64,000 bases of DNA from Tiliqua scincoides (GCF_035046505.1 NC_089822.1:263821024-263885023), one strand, 5' to 3'. Positions 54,701 through 62,636 are shown, numbered from the stretch's first letter. The notes: generated by a model from the sequence alone, not told the origin. Numbers and translations: made by a program.

Positions 54701-57576
54701 CATGCTGGCTAAATAGAATCCCCTTGTTCAGTGAAACTACAAGGACGTGGCTGACCAAAGACTAGAAGCCACAGGGCTGGCCAAAGACCTCCTGATGCCC
54801 GAGGCCATTTGCAAAATGTTCAGATGTTCTAGCCCAGGGGTGCCCAAACCCCGGCCCTGGGGCCACTTGTGGTCCTCGAAGCCTCTCAATGCGGTCCTCA
54901 GGGAGCCCACAGTCTCCAATGAGACTCTGGCCCTCTGGAGATTTGTTGGAGCCCACACTGGCCCGACGCAACTGCTCTCAGCGTGAGTGTGACTGTTTGA
55001 TCTCTCACACGAGCTGTGGGATGAGGGATCCTTCCACTGCTTCTTGTTTCACGTCTGTGATGCAGTAGCAGCAGCAAAGGAAAGGCCGGTCTTGCTTTGT
55101 GCAAGGCCTCTTATAGCCCTTGAGCTATTGCAAGACCTTCATTCATTCATATAAGTTCATCTTTAATATATTCATTTATGCATACTTATGTAAATTTATT
55201 CAAATTTTAAATGTAAATTAATCCTTTTTTCCCCGGCCCCCAACACAGTGTCAGAGAGATGATGTGGCCCTCCTGCCAAAAACTTTGGACACCCTTGCTC
55301 TAGCCCACTGCCATCTACTCCCCCACACTTTCTCTTCCACTTCATACCTCTCTGGCTTTTCCAGTCAGAGGAGGAGCAGAAGAGACAAGGGATAGAAGAG
55401 GTAGACACCCACCAATCCACTGCTTAAGATGCCTGCTAGTCCTGCAAGCCACTAAACATCAGTTGGTGGAGATAAGCACAGAGAAGGGCTATTGCTTTCA
55501 TGCCATGTTTGTTGCTTCTCAAAGTCATCTAAGTCTGCAAAGCTACATGCCCTTATTCAGGACTAAGGATCACTGAACTCAGTGGGGCTTATTTCCAAGG
55601 AAACAGGCAGAGGACTGTGCTGCAGGTTGACCACTGTGAGAAACAGGATGCTGGCCTAGATGGATTTTTTATCTGATCTGACAAATTCTAGGCCACAAGC
55701 TGCAATCAGGACAGAGAAACATGTACAGAATAAGCTGCATGAAGCTATTGTTTCAATTACTACAAGCCTGGGCTCTGAATAGTTAACTAGATCCCAACAA
55801 TATATTTACTCTCTACCACCAGAAAAGCTTGTTGTGAAATAGATCTGCTGTGGTGGCTCCCAAAGAATCTTGGGCATCGTAGTTCTGCAAGACCTGCAAT
55901 GATCCTAGGCTCAAAATCCCTAGCGCCTTCCTTGAATCCACACTGCTGAGGCCTGGTCTACCTGAACAGGAGACCCAGCTGGCAGAAACACCTGAACCAC
56001 TTCCGACTGCCACTAAAAGTGGACTTACCCCTTTTAAACCCCAGCCCTCCAGAAAGACTCTCTAGATGTGAAACTAGTACTTCCAAAAGTAAGAAGCAGT
56101 AATAGTCAAGTCTACCAACTTATCCCGCTGAAGCAGGAAACCTGGCTGTGAGAGTGAGAGGCCTGGATTCAAATCCTGCTTCTCACAAACTCACTTAGAA
56201 CAAGAGGAGGGAAGCAAAACCCCTACCGTTAACTCATTGCCGGTTGTGCAACTCTCTTTTCTGCCACCTTCCACCAGCTTCATCTTGTTGTTCCTTAGAT
56301 CCTCAGGTTTACCTTTCTCCTTTTTAAAGCTTATCAGGGGCTTCTTTGACTTCACCTAATAAAGAAGGGGTAAAAGGACACCCAGTGAGGTCATGTTACA
56401 GCATATGTTATTTCTCACACAAAAGCACCTAAAAGAAGCCAAAATCTGGTGCTCTCTCATGTGTGAACACACATCCATCTCCTCCAGCCACCAGAGAATC
56501 TGTCGCAATTATTCATATTTAATCCAATAAACCTGAGACACAGCCACGCAAACAGCTGTCTGCATGCAGAGAAGTGTTTCCATGGGCAAGTTCAGACACT
56601 GCCACCAGAGCAAAGAAAAGCAAGCGCATACAGCTCTATCCCCACCCAAGACATGCATCATGCTCATGACAGCTGAAAAGGAGAAGCTCCACTATATCGA
56701 TGTGAGATCCAGCTGTAACCAAACCCTTCCTGCCCACCACCACAGCTCCATAAAGAGGCCTGAAAATTCCTGAGAAGCTGCTCAGCTGAAGTTGAGTGCA
56801 CAGACTTCTTTTTCAAATCAATTCTCCTTGCTTTTTCATCACATTGGACTTCCTTCCTTACTTCGGTGAACAATTTAAATTTTTAAAAAATGTAGTACAT
56901 ATCTTATTTAGGGCATGGTCCTTTATCCAGTGGTTCTCAAATTGTGGGTCCTGACAGAGAGAGTAGGCTATATGCATCAAGGGTTAAATAATCTGTACTT
57001 GTGGGGGGGAGATCACTGATACCCAATCACCAGTACAACCACACCCCTTGGCATTTAAAAATCAGACAGCAGCCTTCAAGGACTCTAAAAACTTTGAGAA
57101 CCACTGGTCTATTCCATTTGATCACTGAGCTATGCTCCTTCCCTAAGCTACTGTGATGTCCTCACTCATATTAATATCATGACATTGCCTGGAAGAAACT
57201 CAGGTGATCAGTCCTCTAGTGAGGGGCATGTGGTGTAGTGGTTACAGCATTGGATTATTAGATCATGGAGAATCATGATGCTCACTGGGAGAACTCTAAT
57301 AGTTCTAATAGAACAGCATCTAATAGTATGCTGTTGGACTAGATTGCAGGAGACTTAACTGATCCTGCTAATCAAGACACTTTTTTTTGGATTGCGATGC
57401 AAGCAACTGAATTTGGGGCTGTATGCTTTGTTACTGAGCTATTGCTACCCCCCCCCCCCCACTGCTATCCCAACTTAATACAGAAGGGGAGAAAAACCGC
57501 TCTTTGAGTACAGCTCTAGACACAGATCCCCTACCTGCACAAACTCCTCCACAGCCTTTTCACCTCCACTGTCCAT
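41310..57576 (-). CDS. Multi-exon C2H2 zinc-finger protein gene
   Basis: Eight coding exons on the minus strand join with matching phases into 1995 nt (664 residues): 57576-57535, 56355-56227, 53556-53476, 52489-52361, 48463-48392, 47802-47780, 44522-44416, 42721-41310. Each has AG acceptor and GT donor signals. Residues 1-159 are hydrophilic and acidic with no known domain. Residues 160-194 hold a compact segment (FEEVRQRYSDLCQN, EMMLRLK). Residues 304-611 hold 11 C2H2 fingers with HTGEKPY linkers. Residues 612-635 form a C-x2-C-x13-C-x2-C module, and the tail is acidic (EEAYPEVAEEESEGTKM). By family it should be a nuclear DNA-binding regulator. No KRAB or SCAN domain is seen. I do not recognise the orthologue. 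The start ACCATGG has a good Kozak context, but the frame is open upstream to the acceptor at 57614, so an earlier start is possible. Confidence 0.85.
43382..43722. mobile_element. Tc1/mariner-type (Tigger/pogo-like) MITE
   Basis: Ends of the kind CAGGTTGGACCTCGTCATCC and GAACCCCATGAATGCCAAGG, with inner TTTATCCATGGG and CCCCATGGGTTCC words typical of Tigger-like MITEs. It lies in intron 7 of the zinc-finger gene. The 3' boundary is approximate. Confidence 0.65.
43740..44025. mobile_element. Second Tigger-like MITE
   Basis: The left part is CCTGTATCCACAGATTCACT with ATCCATGGATCAGG. The right part is CCGCGAATGGAACCCCTGTG with GATATGGGGGC. Ends are complementary with mismatches. A G-run of 12 near 43741 blurs the left end. 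Confidence 0.65.
44270..44945 (+). mobile_element. Old CR1/L3-like 3' fragments
   Basis: 44275-44360 resembles the CR1 tail (GTGCTGGACTAGCTAGGCTT, then GGCTGTTCGTATATCCTTATG). 44690-44945 resembles an older CR1 end (TACCACAAGATGTGGTAG, then TAGGTTGGATGGGGCTTGAT). Both are well diverged from the young CR1 here. Exon 7 lies between other copies and is not affected. Confidence 0.6.
44416..44522 (-). CDS. Exon 7 of the zinc-finger gene
   Basis: It is 107 bp, with acceptor CCTTCTCTTTCAG and donor CAAAG-GTAGTT. It encodes EDEDPPALRFEEVRQRYSDL and then CQNSTAFQEMMLRLK, probably helical. It enters in phase 2 and leaves in phase 1, fitting exons 6 and 8 exactly. Confidence 0.85.
44985..45605 (+). mobile_element. 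Non-CR1 LINE, ORF C-terminus and 3' tail
   Basis: It encodes QRCLRWLGHVVRMDDGRIPK, LYGELVQGKRLTGRPQLRYK, DICKRDLKALGMDLNKWETL and EAKRQRRKAL. The knuckle region CSRCGRDCHSRIGLFSH is present but shifted in frame near 45460. The tail ends in GAGACTGAAGGTTGCCAACA, the same as 17757-17803 and 28500-28568. It lies in intron 6 of the zinc-finger gene, opposite strand. Confidence 0.85.
45606..46384. other. Intronic, nothing recognised
   Basis: Intron 6 sequence of the minus-strand gene with no assignable repeat or open frame. Confidence 0.4.
46385..46490 (+). mobile_element. CR1 LINE tail fragment
   Basis: CCCTGGGGCATTTGG through CTGATCCAGTGGGGCTGTTC and a decayed TTCTAACGTTCTTATG tail. Confidence 0.88.
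46491..47779. other. Intronic, nothing recognised
   Basis: Remaining intron 6 sequence. Frames on either strand are short, with no domain. No clear transposon identified. Confidence 0.4.
47780..47802 (-). CDS. Exon 6, a 23-bp microexon
   Basis: Acceptor CCTCATCCCTTATAG, then GAAGCTGGAAGTATTGGAAG plus CAG, and a consensus donor GTAAGG. It encodes EAGSIGS and two bases of an Arg codon. It is needed to bring exon 5 (phase 0) and exon 7 (phase 2) into frame, which is strong support despite its size. Confidence 0.75.
48392..48463 (-). CDS. Exon 5 of the zinc-finger gene
   Basis: It is 72 bp, with acceptor TTTTTTTTGTTAG and donor GTGAGT. It encodes the acidic DSEVIDLEKERGEEAEGDSN followed by EEIV, phase 0 at both ends. 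Confidence 0.85.
48721..48981. mobile_element. Tigger-like MITE with TA duplication
   Basis: The left end CAGTCACTCCTTGCTACC and right end GGTAACGAGAGCCGACCG are inverted with a few mismatches and flanked by TA (48719-48720, 48982-48983). Inner words (CTTATCTGCAGGG, CTATCCATGGATTTGC) fit the group. It lies in intron 4. Confidence 0.82.
49321..49643. mobile_element. hAT element, family 2, with perfect 8-bp TSD
   Basis: The left terminus CATGGGTCTCCAAACCCTGG and right terminus GTTTGGAGACCCCTG are inverted. Identical GTCTAGTG flanks at 49313-49320 and 49644-49651. Length is 323 bp with no coding capacity. It lies in intron 4. Confidence 0.95.
49652..50361. other. Intronic, nothing recognised
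   Basis: Intron 4 sequence. No gene or classifiable repeat is seen. Confidence 0.4.
50362..50530 (+). mobile_element. tRNA-derived SINE, diverged
   Basis: Boxes TGTAGTGGCTCAGGGG and GTTCAAATCCC, then CTGACCTTGGGCCAGTCACT, CCTCACCTACTTCACAG and TTGTGAGGACAAAAGGAACC, as in 25858-26072. Confidence 0.72.
50853..51032. mobile_element. Harbinger-like MITE, subfamily 1
   Basis: Ends GGGTGCAATCCTAACC and GGTTAGGATTACACCC, with TAA on both flanks (50850-50852, 51033-51035). The inner part keeps AACTGCAGGATGCAGCACAC. Confidence 0.88.
51672..52078. mobile_element. Tc1/mariner-type MITE, diverged
   Basis: Left: GGTTGAGTATCCCTAATCTG with AATCGGAAAGTTTTTTTGAG. Right: TCCAAAAGTCTGAAAAA and CATTTTGGATCACCTGCATT. 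The two halves are complementary in the manner of Tigger-like MITEs. Boundaries are approximate. It lies in intron 4. Confidence 0.65.
52361..52489 (-). CDS. Exon 4 of the zinc-finger gene
   Basis: It is 129 bp, with acceptor CTTCATTCCAAG and donor GTATAC. It encodes EVQESLGDRPEARDDEIKTR, then EDSSCEELIMEDVQELEHKT and DKE, acidic and phase 0 at both ends. Confidence 0.82.
52490..53475. other. Intron 3, nothing recognised
   Basis: No repeat or exon identified apart from a G-run near 53346. Confidence 0.4.
53476..53556 (-). CDS. Exon 3 of the zinc-finger gene
   Basis: It is 81 bp, with acceptor GGTTTGTTCCAG and donor GTAGGA. It encodes ASNHFSGFIGQLASASCSPS and VSLQDTE, phase 0 at both ends. 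An inner AG (CTGCAG) would give a 9-bp exon in the same frame, so the acceptor choice is the least certain part. Confidence 0.68.
53826..54038 (+). mobile_element. CR1 LINE 3' end
   Basis: From TACAAGCCATGATGTGTATG through CTCCTGATTTTAGAAATGGG to GGGGCTGTTCTTATGTTCTTA. A second CR1 tail follows after about 20 bp. Confidence 0.92.
54039..54058. promoter_or_regulatory. ZNF143/SBS-like motif between CR1 tails
   Basis: ACTACAATTCCCAGGATGCC is close to the ZNF143/STAF consensus. It sits exactly between two CR1 3' ends in intron 2 of the zinc-finger gene, away from any visible start site, so function is doubtful. Confidence 0.45.
54059..54176 (+). mobile_element. CR1 LINE tail, second tandem copy
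   Basis: GCAGGTCTCTTGTTATCTGG through GGGGCTGTTCTTATGTTTT. It is nearly identical to the preceding copy over the shared part. Confidence 0.92.
54410..54705 (+). mobile_element. Old CR1-like fragment split by a MITE
   Basis: 54413-54450 (GTGGAACCCTGTGCTACAAG) and 54638-54705 (GATAGCTTTAAATGGGAACA, GATTAGCCATGCTGG) form one old CR1 3' coding end with a MITE between them. Confidence 0.7.
54454..54634. mobile_element. Harbinger-like MITE, subfamily 2
   Basis: Ends GGGCCCAATCCTATCC and GGATAGGATTGGGCCC are perfect inverted repeats. The inner arms CAATTTTCCAGCACCGGTGC and GCACTGGAAAACTGGAT extend them. Flanks TGA and TTA fit an aged 3-bp TTA duplication in the CR1 target. Confidence 0.88.
54835..55297. 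mobile_element. hAT element, family 2, longer copy
   Basis: The left terminus CAGGGGTGCCCAAACCCCGG and the right terminus CTTTGGACACCCTTG. Flanks TTCTAGCC (54827-54834) and CTCTAGCC (55298-55305) match at 7 of 8. It contains an AT-rich ATTCATTCAT section like 49495-49560. Confidence 0.9.
55306..56226. other. Intron 2, little recognised
   Basis: A short old CR1-like tail is at 55615-55680 (GTGAGAAACAGGATGCTGGC, CTAGATGGA) and a SINE B-box piece at about 56150-56180 (GGATTCAAATCCTG). The rest is unassigned. Confidence 0.5.
56227..56355 (-). CDS. Exon 2 of the zinc-finger gene
   Basis: It is 129 bp, with acceptor CCTTCTTTATTAG and donor GTAGGG. It encodes VKSKKPLISFKKEKGKPEDL, then RNNKMKLVEGGRKE and SCTTGNELT. 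It is lysine-rich, could hold a nuclear localisation signal, and is phase 0 at both ends. Confidence 0.82.
56928..57106. mobile_element. Short hAT element
   Basis: Perfect 14-bp inverted termini CAGTGGTTCTCAAA and TTTGAGAACCACTG over 179 bp. No clear 8-bp duplication. It lies in intron 1. Confidence 0.82.
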
Positions 57577-57614
57577 GGTAGGGATCCAACGATTTCCAAG
57601 AAGATATTGTGGTT
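57535..57614 (-). CDS. Exon 1 with probable start codon
   Basis: The acceptor TTCTGCATTCTACAG precedes 57614 and the donor GTAGGG follows 57535. The ATG at 57576 (ACCATGG) opens MDSGGEKAVEEFVQ. The 38 bases before it are open in frame (PQYLLGNRWIPT). Presence of an acceptor means at least one more exon lies toward the promoter near 58.8 kb. Confidence 0.8.
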
Positions 57615-57895
57615 CTGTAGAATGCAGAAAAAGATGCTTGGAAGAGAAAAAGTCAAAAGAAAAAAAGACTAAAATCAAAAGAAAAAAGAACTAGCAATTC
57701 ATTTTCTTAACAGGGCAAAGCAAGATGGTGGGAGGGTCATGAATTTAAGTTTGCAAGGCTGTAATTAAGGGCTTTAAATTAGGATTTTGTGCTCTAGGTA
57801 TTCCCACGTGGGCTGATTTGCACAAGCCAGGGTTGAAATCGGAGCCAGGGTTGAGATATGGGGGGACTGGAGACCTTAATTCCATGATATTCCAG

Positions 57896-58098
57896 GGGGA
57901 GAGTAACTGGCCCATCTCACCCCAGCACTGTCTGTTCTAGTGGCTGTCTGCTGGTATTCATTTGCATCTTTTTAGATTGTGAGCCCTTTTGGGACAGGGA
58001 GCCATTTAGTTATTTGATTTTTCTCTGTAAACCACTTTGTGAACTTAGTTGAAAAGCAGTATATAAATACTGTTAATAATAATAATAATAATAATAAT
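57896..58098 (+). mobile_element. SINE with L2-like tail and ATA microsatellite
   Basis: Same element as 26752-26948 (GGGGGAGAGTAACTGGCCCA, ATTGTGAGCCCTTTTGGGAC, AAAAGCAGTATATAAATACT), ending in (ATA)n. Confidence 0.78.
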
Positions 58099-58739
58099 GA
58101 TATGGCAAGAAAAGAATACCTCTGAGCACATGCAGAGTTCACCTTCCTCCCCAGTTAGCCAGTACAGTGCACCCCAATTACCACTCACGGGGGGGGGGGA
58201 TTTCTCACACAAAAGGAGACAAAAGCTGGAGCAACAGGGGAAAAATGCTCCTAAACATGTACAAAGGTCACCCTGTGATACAGAATAATTCCCACCCCCA
58301 CTCTACTGGGGGCTGAGAACAACAGATGCTTCTGAGCATGTGCAGAGCACAGCTCCCCTCCCCACCCATATGGTGATCAGAAAGAGATGAGGCCTTGCAG
58401 GAGGCGATGCCACTGTGGAGGCGAGAGTGCTTCTGAGCATGTGCAGAGCGCACCTCCCCCCTTCTTCAGGGATCAAGCACAGCCCCCTCCCCCACTCTGG
58501 GAAAAGGAAAGCTTCCAAGGGCGTTGGCCATAATGCAAGAGGACAATGCCTCTGAGCATGTGCAAAGTGCACCCCCCTCCAGTTCACCTTCAGGCTCAGC
58601 TTTGCAGGGCAGACTCCAGCTGCTGCTGTTGGGTAAGCAGTGAAGGCTGCAGGATCCCCCAGGGCGGCGGCAGCTCCAGTGCCCAGCCTGGTCCCTGGTC
58701 CTTAGCAGGAATGTCTACATTGCAAACTTAAACCGGTTA

Positions 58740-58950
58740 GACACCCACTGGCTTCCCCTCCCACGGAACTCTGGGAGTTGTAGTGCCGCGAGGAGGGGCA
58801 GTTCTCTCCCCAGTCATGCGCTGCACACGCGCCGGACTACATTTCCCAGAGGTCCTTGCAGGGGAAGATGGACCGGGCACTGCCACTGAGCCCAATGCAA
58901 GCCTCCTTGCAGCAGGGAGCACATTCAGAAGGCGGAGGGGCCACAGAACT
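58740..58950 (-). promoter_or_regulatory. Probable promoter with two ZNF143-type motifs
   Basis: Two opposed motifs of the ACTACAWYTCCCAGAR type occur: 58784-58765 on the minus strand (ACTACAACTCCCAGAGTTCC) and 58836-58855 on the plus strand (ACTACATTTCCCAGAGGTCC). Between them is GC-rich sequence with GCGCGCC-like and ATGCGCTGCACACGCGCC words. This motif class marks CpG-type, often bidirectional promoters. It lies 1.2 kb upstream of exon 1 of the minus-strand gene. A candidate donor (CTGAAG-GTGAAC, near 58587) could end a non-coding first exon. Confidence 0.7.
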
Positions 58951-58969
58951 GATGGGTGCGCGGGGGTCT

Positions 58970-59230
58970 TAATTAATTAATTAAATTTATTTATTTAATT
59001 AATTAAAATTAATTAATTAAAATTAAATGAATTAAAACACAACACCCATCCAGAAATTGTTCTTTTTAATTAAAACACACACACATCCATCCAAAAGTTA
59101 TTCTTTAATTCATTAAAAATAATAACTTTTTGACGGGCATTAGTGTTTTAATTAATTAATTAACACCCACACCCATCCACAAGTTTTTTAATTGATTGAT
59201 TGATTTTAATAATTGATTGATTGATTGATT
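58970..59230. repeat. AT-rich simple repeats with broken palindrome pieces
   Basis: (AATT)n and (GATT)n tracts with interspersed arms such as CCAGAAATTGTTCTTTTTAA and AAAAGTTATTCTTTAA facing TTAAAAATAATAACTTTT. These resemble degenerate versions of the palindrome at 59231. Confidence 0.8.
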
Positions 59231-59402
59231 AACCAGTTTCAAACCAGTTTTCCCCTATAAGAGACCAGCTGCAAAAGAGATTCTGGTCTGTAGCATCCAG
59301 AAGTTGTTCTTTTCAATTGAAATGAACAACTTCTGGATGCTACAGACCAGAATCTCTTCTGCAGCTGGTCTCTTATAGGGGAAAACTGGTTTGAAACCGG
59401 TT
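59231..59402. repeat. 172-bp near-perfect palindrome
   Basis: The 86-bp arms (59231-59316 and 59317-59402) are reverse complements with 3 mismatches and no spacer. The centre is CTTTTCAATTGAAATG and the outer ends are AACCAGTTTCAAACC and GGTTTGAAACCGGTT. Likely a palindromic MITE core or a fold-back amplification. Confidence 0.95.
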
Positions 59403-59479
59403 TCAAGTTGGATTGTGCCATGTAGACATGCCTACATGCGTTTGTGTGTGTTTAATTGATTAGTTAATTAATGAAAAAA

Positions 59480-59735
59480 AACAACTTCTGGATGCTACTG
59501 CATAGAATCTCTTCTGCAGCTGGTCTCTCATAGCAGAAAATCAGTTTGAAACCGGTTTCATGTTGAATTGTGCCATGGTAGAGATGCCTATATATGTGTG
59601 TGTGTTTGATTGATTGATTAAAAAGAACAACTTCTGGGTGCTACAGACCAGAATCTCTTCCAGAGCTGGTCTCTTATAGAGGAAAACTGGTTTGAAACCG
59701 GTTTCAAGTTGGACTGAGCCGTGTAGACATGCCTT
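59480..59735 (+). repeat. Two further direct copies of the palindrome arm
   Basis: 59482-59588 and 59626-59735 repeat the right arm and its flank (ACAACTTCTGG, AGAATCTCTTC, TTTGAAACCGGTTTCA, GTAGACATGCC), separated by TGATTGATT tracts. They are more diverged than the palindrome arms. Confidence 0.85.
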
Positions 59736-60152
59736 TCATGTGACTTTTCCCCAGCAGGTAAGAGAAGTGAACTTTTGCCATCCATTTGACCTTCCAGAGA
59801 GCAGCCCTGGAGGTTGCACTCGCCCATTGCATCTGTACTGCCCAGCTCCAGAGCTTGGAGGAGGAGGAGATGATGTGGTTTGGGGCAGCACCTGGAAAAA
59901 CACAACCTTCTCCTTTGCACTGCTGGATGTGACCAGAGCCCTTGGGCAGCCACAGACAAGGGATCAACGGCCAACCCAGGCGAATGAACACCTTTTGTGC
60001 CTTTTTCAGGGTCTAGACAGGCAGAAGCTCAACTGGTGCAGATCTCAAGCATCAACCAATGGAATTTCATTATGATGCACACATAGAAAGCTGCCTTCTC
60101 TTATGGAGTTAGAGATGTGAATGTGTTTTAATTTCAAGAGATGCCATTCATA
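59736..60152. other. No gene recognised
   Basis: Open frames on both strands overlap and have no domain. No repeat assigned. Confidence 0.4.
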
Positions 60153-60880
60153 AGAACATAAGAACAGCCCCACTGGATCAGGCCATAGGCCCATCTAGTC
60201 CAGCTTCCTGTATCTCACAGCGGCCCACCAAATGCCCCAGGGAGCACACCAGACAACAAGAGACCTCATTCTGGTGCCCTCCCTTGCATCTGGCATTCTG
60301 ACATAGCCCATTTCTAAAATCAGGAGGTTGCACATACACATCATGGCTTGTAACCTGTAATGGATTTTTCCTCCAGAAACTTGTCCAATCCCCTTTTAAA
60401 GGCGTCCAGGTCAGACGCCATCACCACATCCTGTGGCAAGGAGTTCCATAGACCGACCACACGCTGAGTAAAGAAATATTTTCTTTTGTCTGTTCTAACC
60501 CTCCCAATACTCAATTTGAGTGGATGTCCCCTGGTTCTGGTGTAATGTGAGAGTGTAAAGAGCATCTCTCTATCCACTCTGTCCATCCCCTGAATAATTT
60601 TGTATGTTTCAATCATGTCCCCCCTCAGGCGCCTTTTTTCTAGGCTGAAGAGGCCCAAACGCCATAGCCTTTCCTCATAAGGAAGGTGCCCCAGCCCCGT
60701 AATCATCTTAGTCACTCTCTTTTGCACCTTTTCCATTTCCACTATGTCTCTTTTGAAATGCAGCGACCAGAACTGGACACAAGACTCCAGGTGTGGCCTT
60801 GCCATATATTTTACAACGACATTATAATATTAGCCCGTTTTGTTCTCAATACCTTTTCTAATGATCCCAAGCTTCCTTTA
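60153..60880 (-). mobile_element. CR1 LINE 3' end, inverted
   Basis: The minus strand encodes the ORF2 C-terminus from [16 protein letters not shown] through [28 protein letters not shown] and WNSLPQDVVMAS to the stop at 60341, open over 155 codons. The 3' UTR ends at 60153 in antisense TTCTTATGTTCTTATG. 5'-truncated, young. Confidence 0.93.
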
Positions 60881-61325
60881 GCAGCAGCCTGGCAGGCAGA
60901 AATCTAGCAGGTGAAATATTTTCCAGGTAATGGACATGTACACTCACAACCACATTGGGCAGATCCTATGATGTTTCTCCATGGCAAGCAGCTCCTGTTT
61001 TCAAGGCGCAGAAGTACAGTGCCAGAAGAAGATGGCAGCTTGACATGATGCTCAAGAATAGAGTAAAGAAAAAAGAGATGGGCACGACCTGGAAAGAGGA
61101 ATGCCTGGACAATGATGCTCAGAGGAAGCTCCTGCACTTGGTCTGCTTACACTGTAAGCCTTACGAAGATAGACTTTCAAACTTGAATTCTTTTTTAGGA
61201 CTACCGTGGGCTGGGTGGATATATCTTTTTGGGACTACTGGCCAGATGATTTTGGGTGGTGGGCAGGATCTGAGCTGAGGGCCGTAGGTTGCTTACCCAT
61301 TTTAAAATAAATTAACTACAACATA

Positions 61326-61504
61326 GGGTCCAATCCTATCCAAGTTTCCAGCTCTAGTGTAGCCACAATGCAGGCCTGTGGTAAGGGAACAAATGTTTCC
61401 ATACCTTAAGAAGGCTCCATTGACTGCCCCTCCACCACAAGATGCAGGGCATACCGCACTGGCACAACTGCACCAGCACTGGCAAATTGGATAGGATTGG
61501 GTCC
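61326..61504. mobile_element. Harbinger-like MITE, subfamily 2
   Basis: Ends GGGTCCAATCCTATCC and GGATAGGATTGGGTCC. Flanks are ATA and TCA, so the target duplication has decayed. Confidence 0.83.
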
Positions 61505-61627
61505 TCAGTCAGCCATGATGATTATAGATGATCTTGTGCCAACTGCAATTATACCCATTTCACAGATGAAAACAGGGACAATGGTGGGTTCGGAGTTTTC
61601 CTGTTCCCAGGTGTATGATCTGAAGTC

Positions 61628-61815
61628 ATAAGAACATAAGAGCCCCGCTGGATCAGACCAAAGGCTCCTTTAGTCCAGCTTCCTGTATCTCAGTGGCCCA
61701 CCAGACGCCTCAGGGAGCACACAAGGCAACAAGAGACCTGCATCCCAGTGCCATCCTTTGCATCTGGCGTTCTTCTAAAATCAGGAGGTGGCACATGCCC
61801 ATCACGGCTTGTTAA
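61628..61815 (-). mobile_element. CR1 LINE 3' UTR, inverted
   Basis: CATAAGAACATAAGAGCCCC, TTTAGTCCAGCTTCCTGTAT and CTAAAATCAGGAGGTGGCAC in antisense order. Confidence 0.9.
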
Positions 61816-62122
61816 GCCCCAGGATGCAGTAATCTTGCTGGATCTGCAGGTTTGGGCCTGGTCAGTGCCCAGATGGGTGATCACCCCAGAACCTCACACA
61901 TACCACTCTGAATTGTATAATGGTAGGACGTCAGGCGAGGAGATGGAGGAAGGGACCCATCTCCTCCTACAGCACCAGAAGAGCACAGAGGTTGAAAAAT
62001 CACTGAAAAACTCTTCCAAGGTCTGCAGCTCTGTTTCTAGGGCAACTGTCTGTAGTAAGGAGTTGCTGTCCCTCTTTCTCTGCTGGCGGAAGAAGAGGGA
62101 CAGACAATTTGTTGCTATAGAC

Positions 62123-62636
62123 CAGTGGTTCCCAAACTTTTTAGCATTGGGACCCACCTTTAAAAAAAAAAAAAAAAAGCTTTACCAACCACTCAGGTCG
62201 CAGTGGTTATAAAGGTTATTTGGCCACAAAGCAGGCTGTTTAACCCATTTTTGCCCAGCCCACAGGTGTACACATTTGGTCCCTGTTACGTATATGCAGG
62301 GTTGGGCAGAAATGGCTTAACCTTGATGGACTTAGGGTGCAAGCCTAACCCCTTATGTCAGTGCTTTCCAGCACTGGCATAGTGGTGCCAATGGGACATG
62401 TGCTGCATCCTGCAGTTGGGTGTCACTCACGGAAGCCTCCTCAAAGTAAGGGAATGTTTGTTCCCTTATCTCAGAGCTACATTGCCCTTATGCCAGTGTT
62501 GGAAAGCACTGACATAAAGGGTTAGGATTGCGCCCATAGTCTAATCTGCCTAGTCTAGTCATAATCTAGTCTAACTGTCAGTTTTGAGACCCACCAAAAA
62601 TGGGTCAGGACTCACTGGTGGGCCACTGAACCACTG
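62123..62636. mobile_element. hAT element carrying a nested MITE
   Basis: Termini CAGTGGTTCCCAAACTTTTT and GGGCCACTGAACCACTG. Flanks CTATAGAC and CTCTAGAG agree at 6 of 8. An A16-type run lies near 62162. A MITE occupies 62335-62535. Confidence 0.8.
62335..62535. mobile_element. Harbinger-like MITE, nested in hAT
   Basis: Ends GGGTGCAAGCCTAACCCCTT and AAGGGTTAGGATTGCGCCC. Flanks TTA and ATA. The inner palindromic arms GTCAGTGCTTTCCAGCACTG are retained. Confidence 0.87.

Noticed and set aside
57227-57300. tRNA gene (GGTGTAGTGGTTACAGCATT)
   Set aside because: It has only an A-box-like start. No full cloverleaf or B box follows, so it is a SINE remnant.
59231-59402. microRNA precursor
   Set aside because: Arms are longer than usual for a pre-miRNA, and the flanks look like transposon/simple repeat. 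No independent support.
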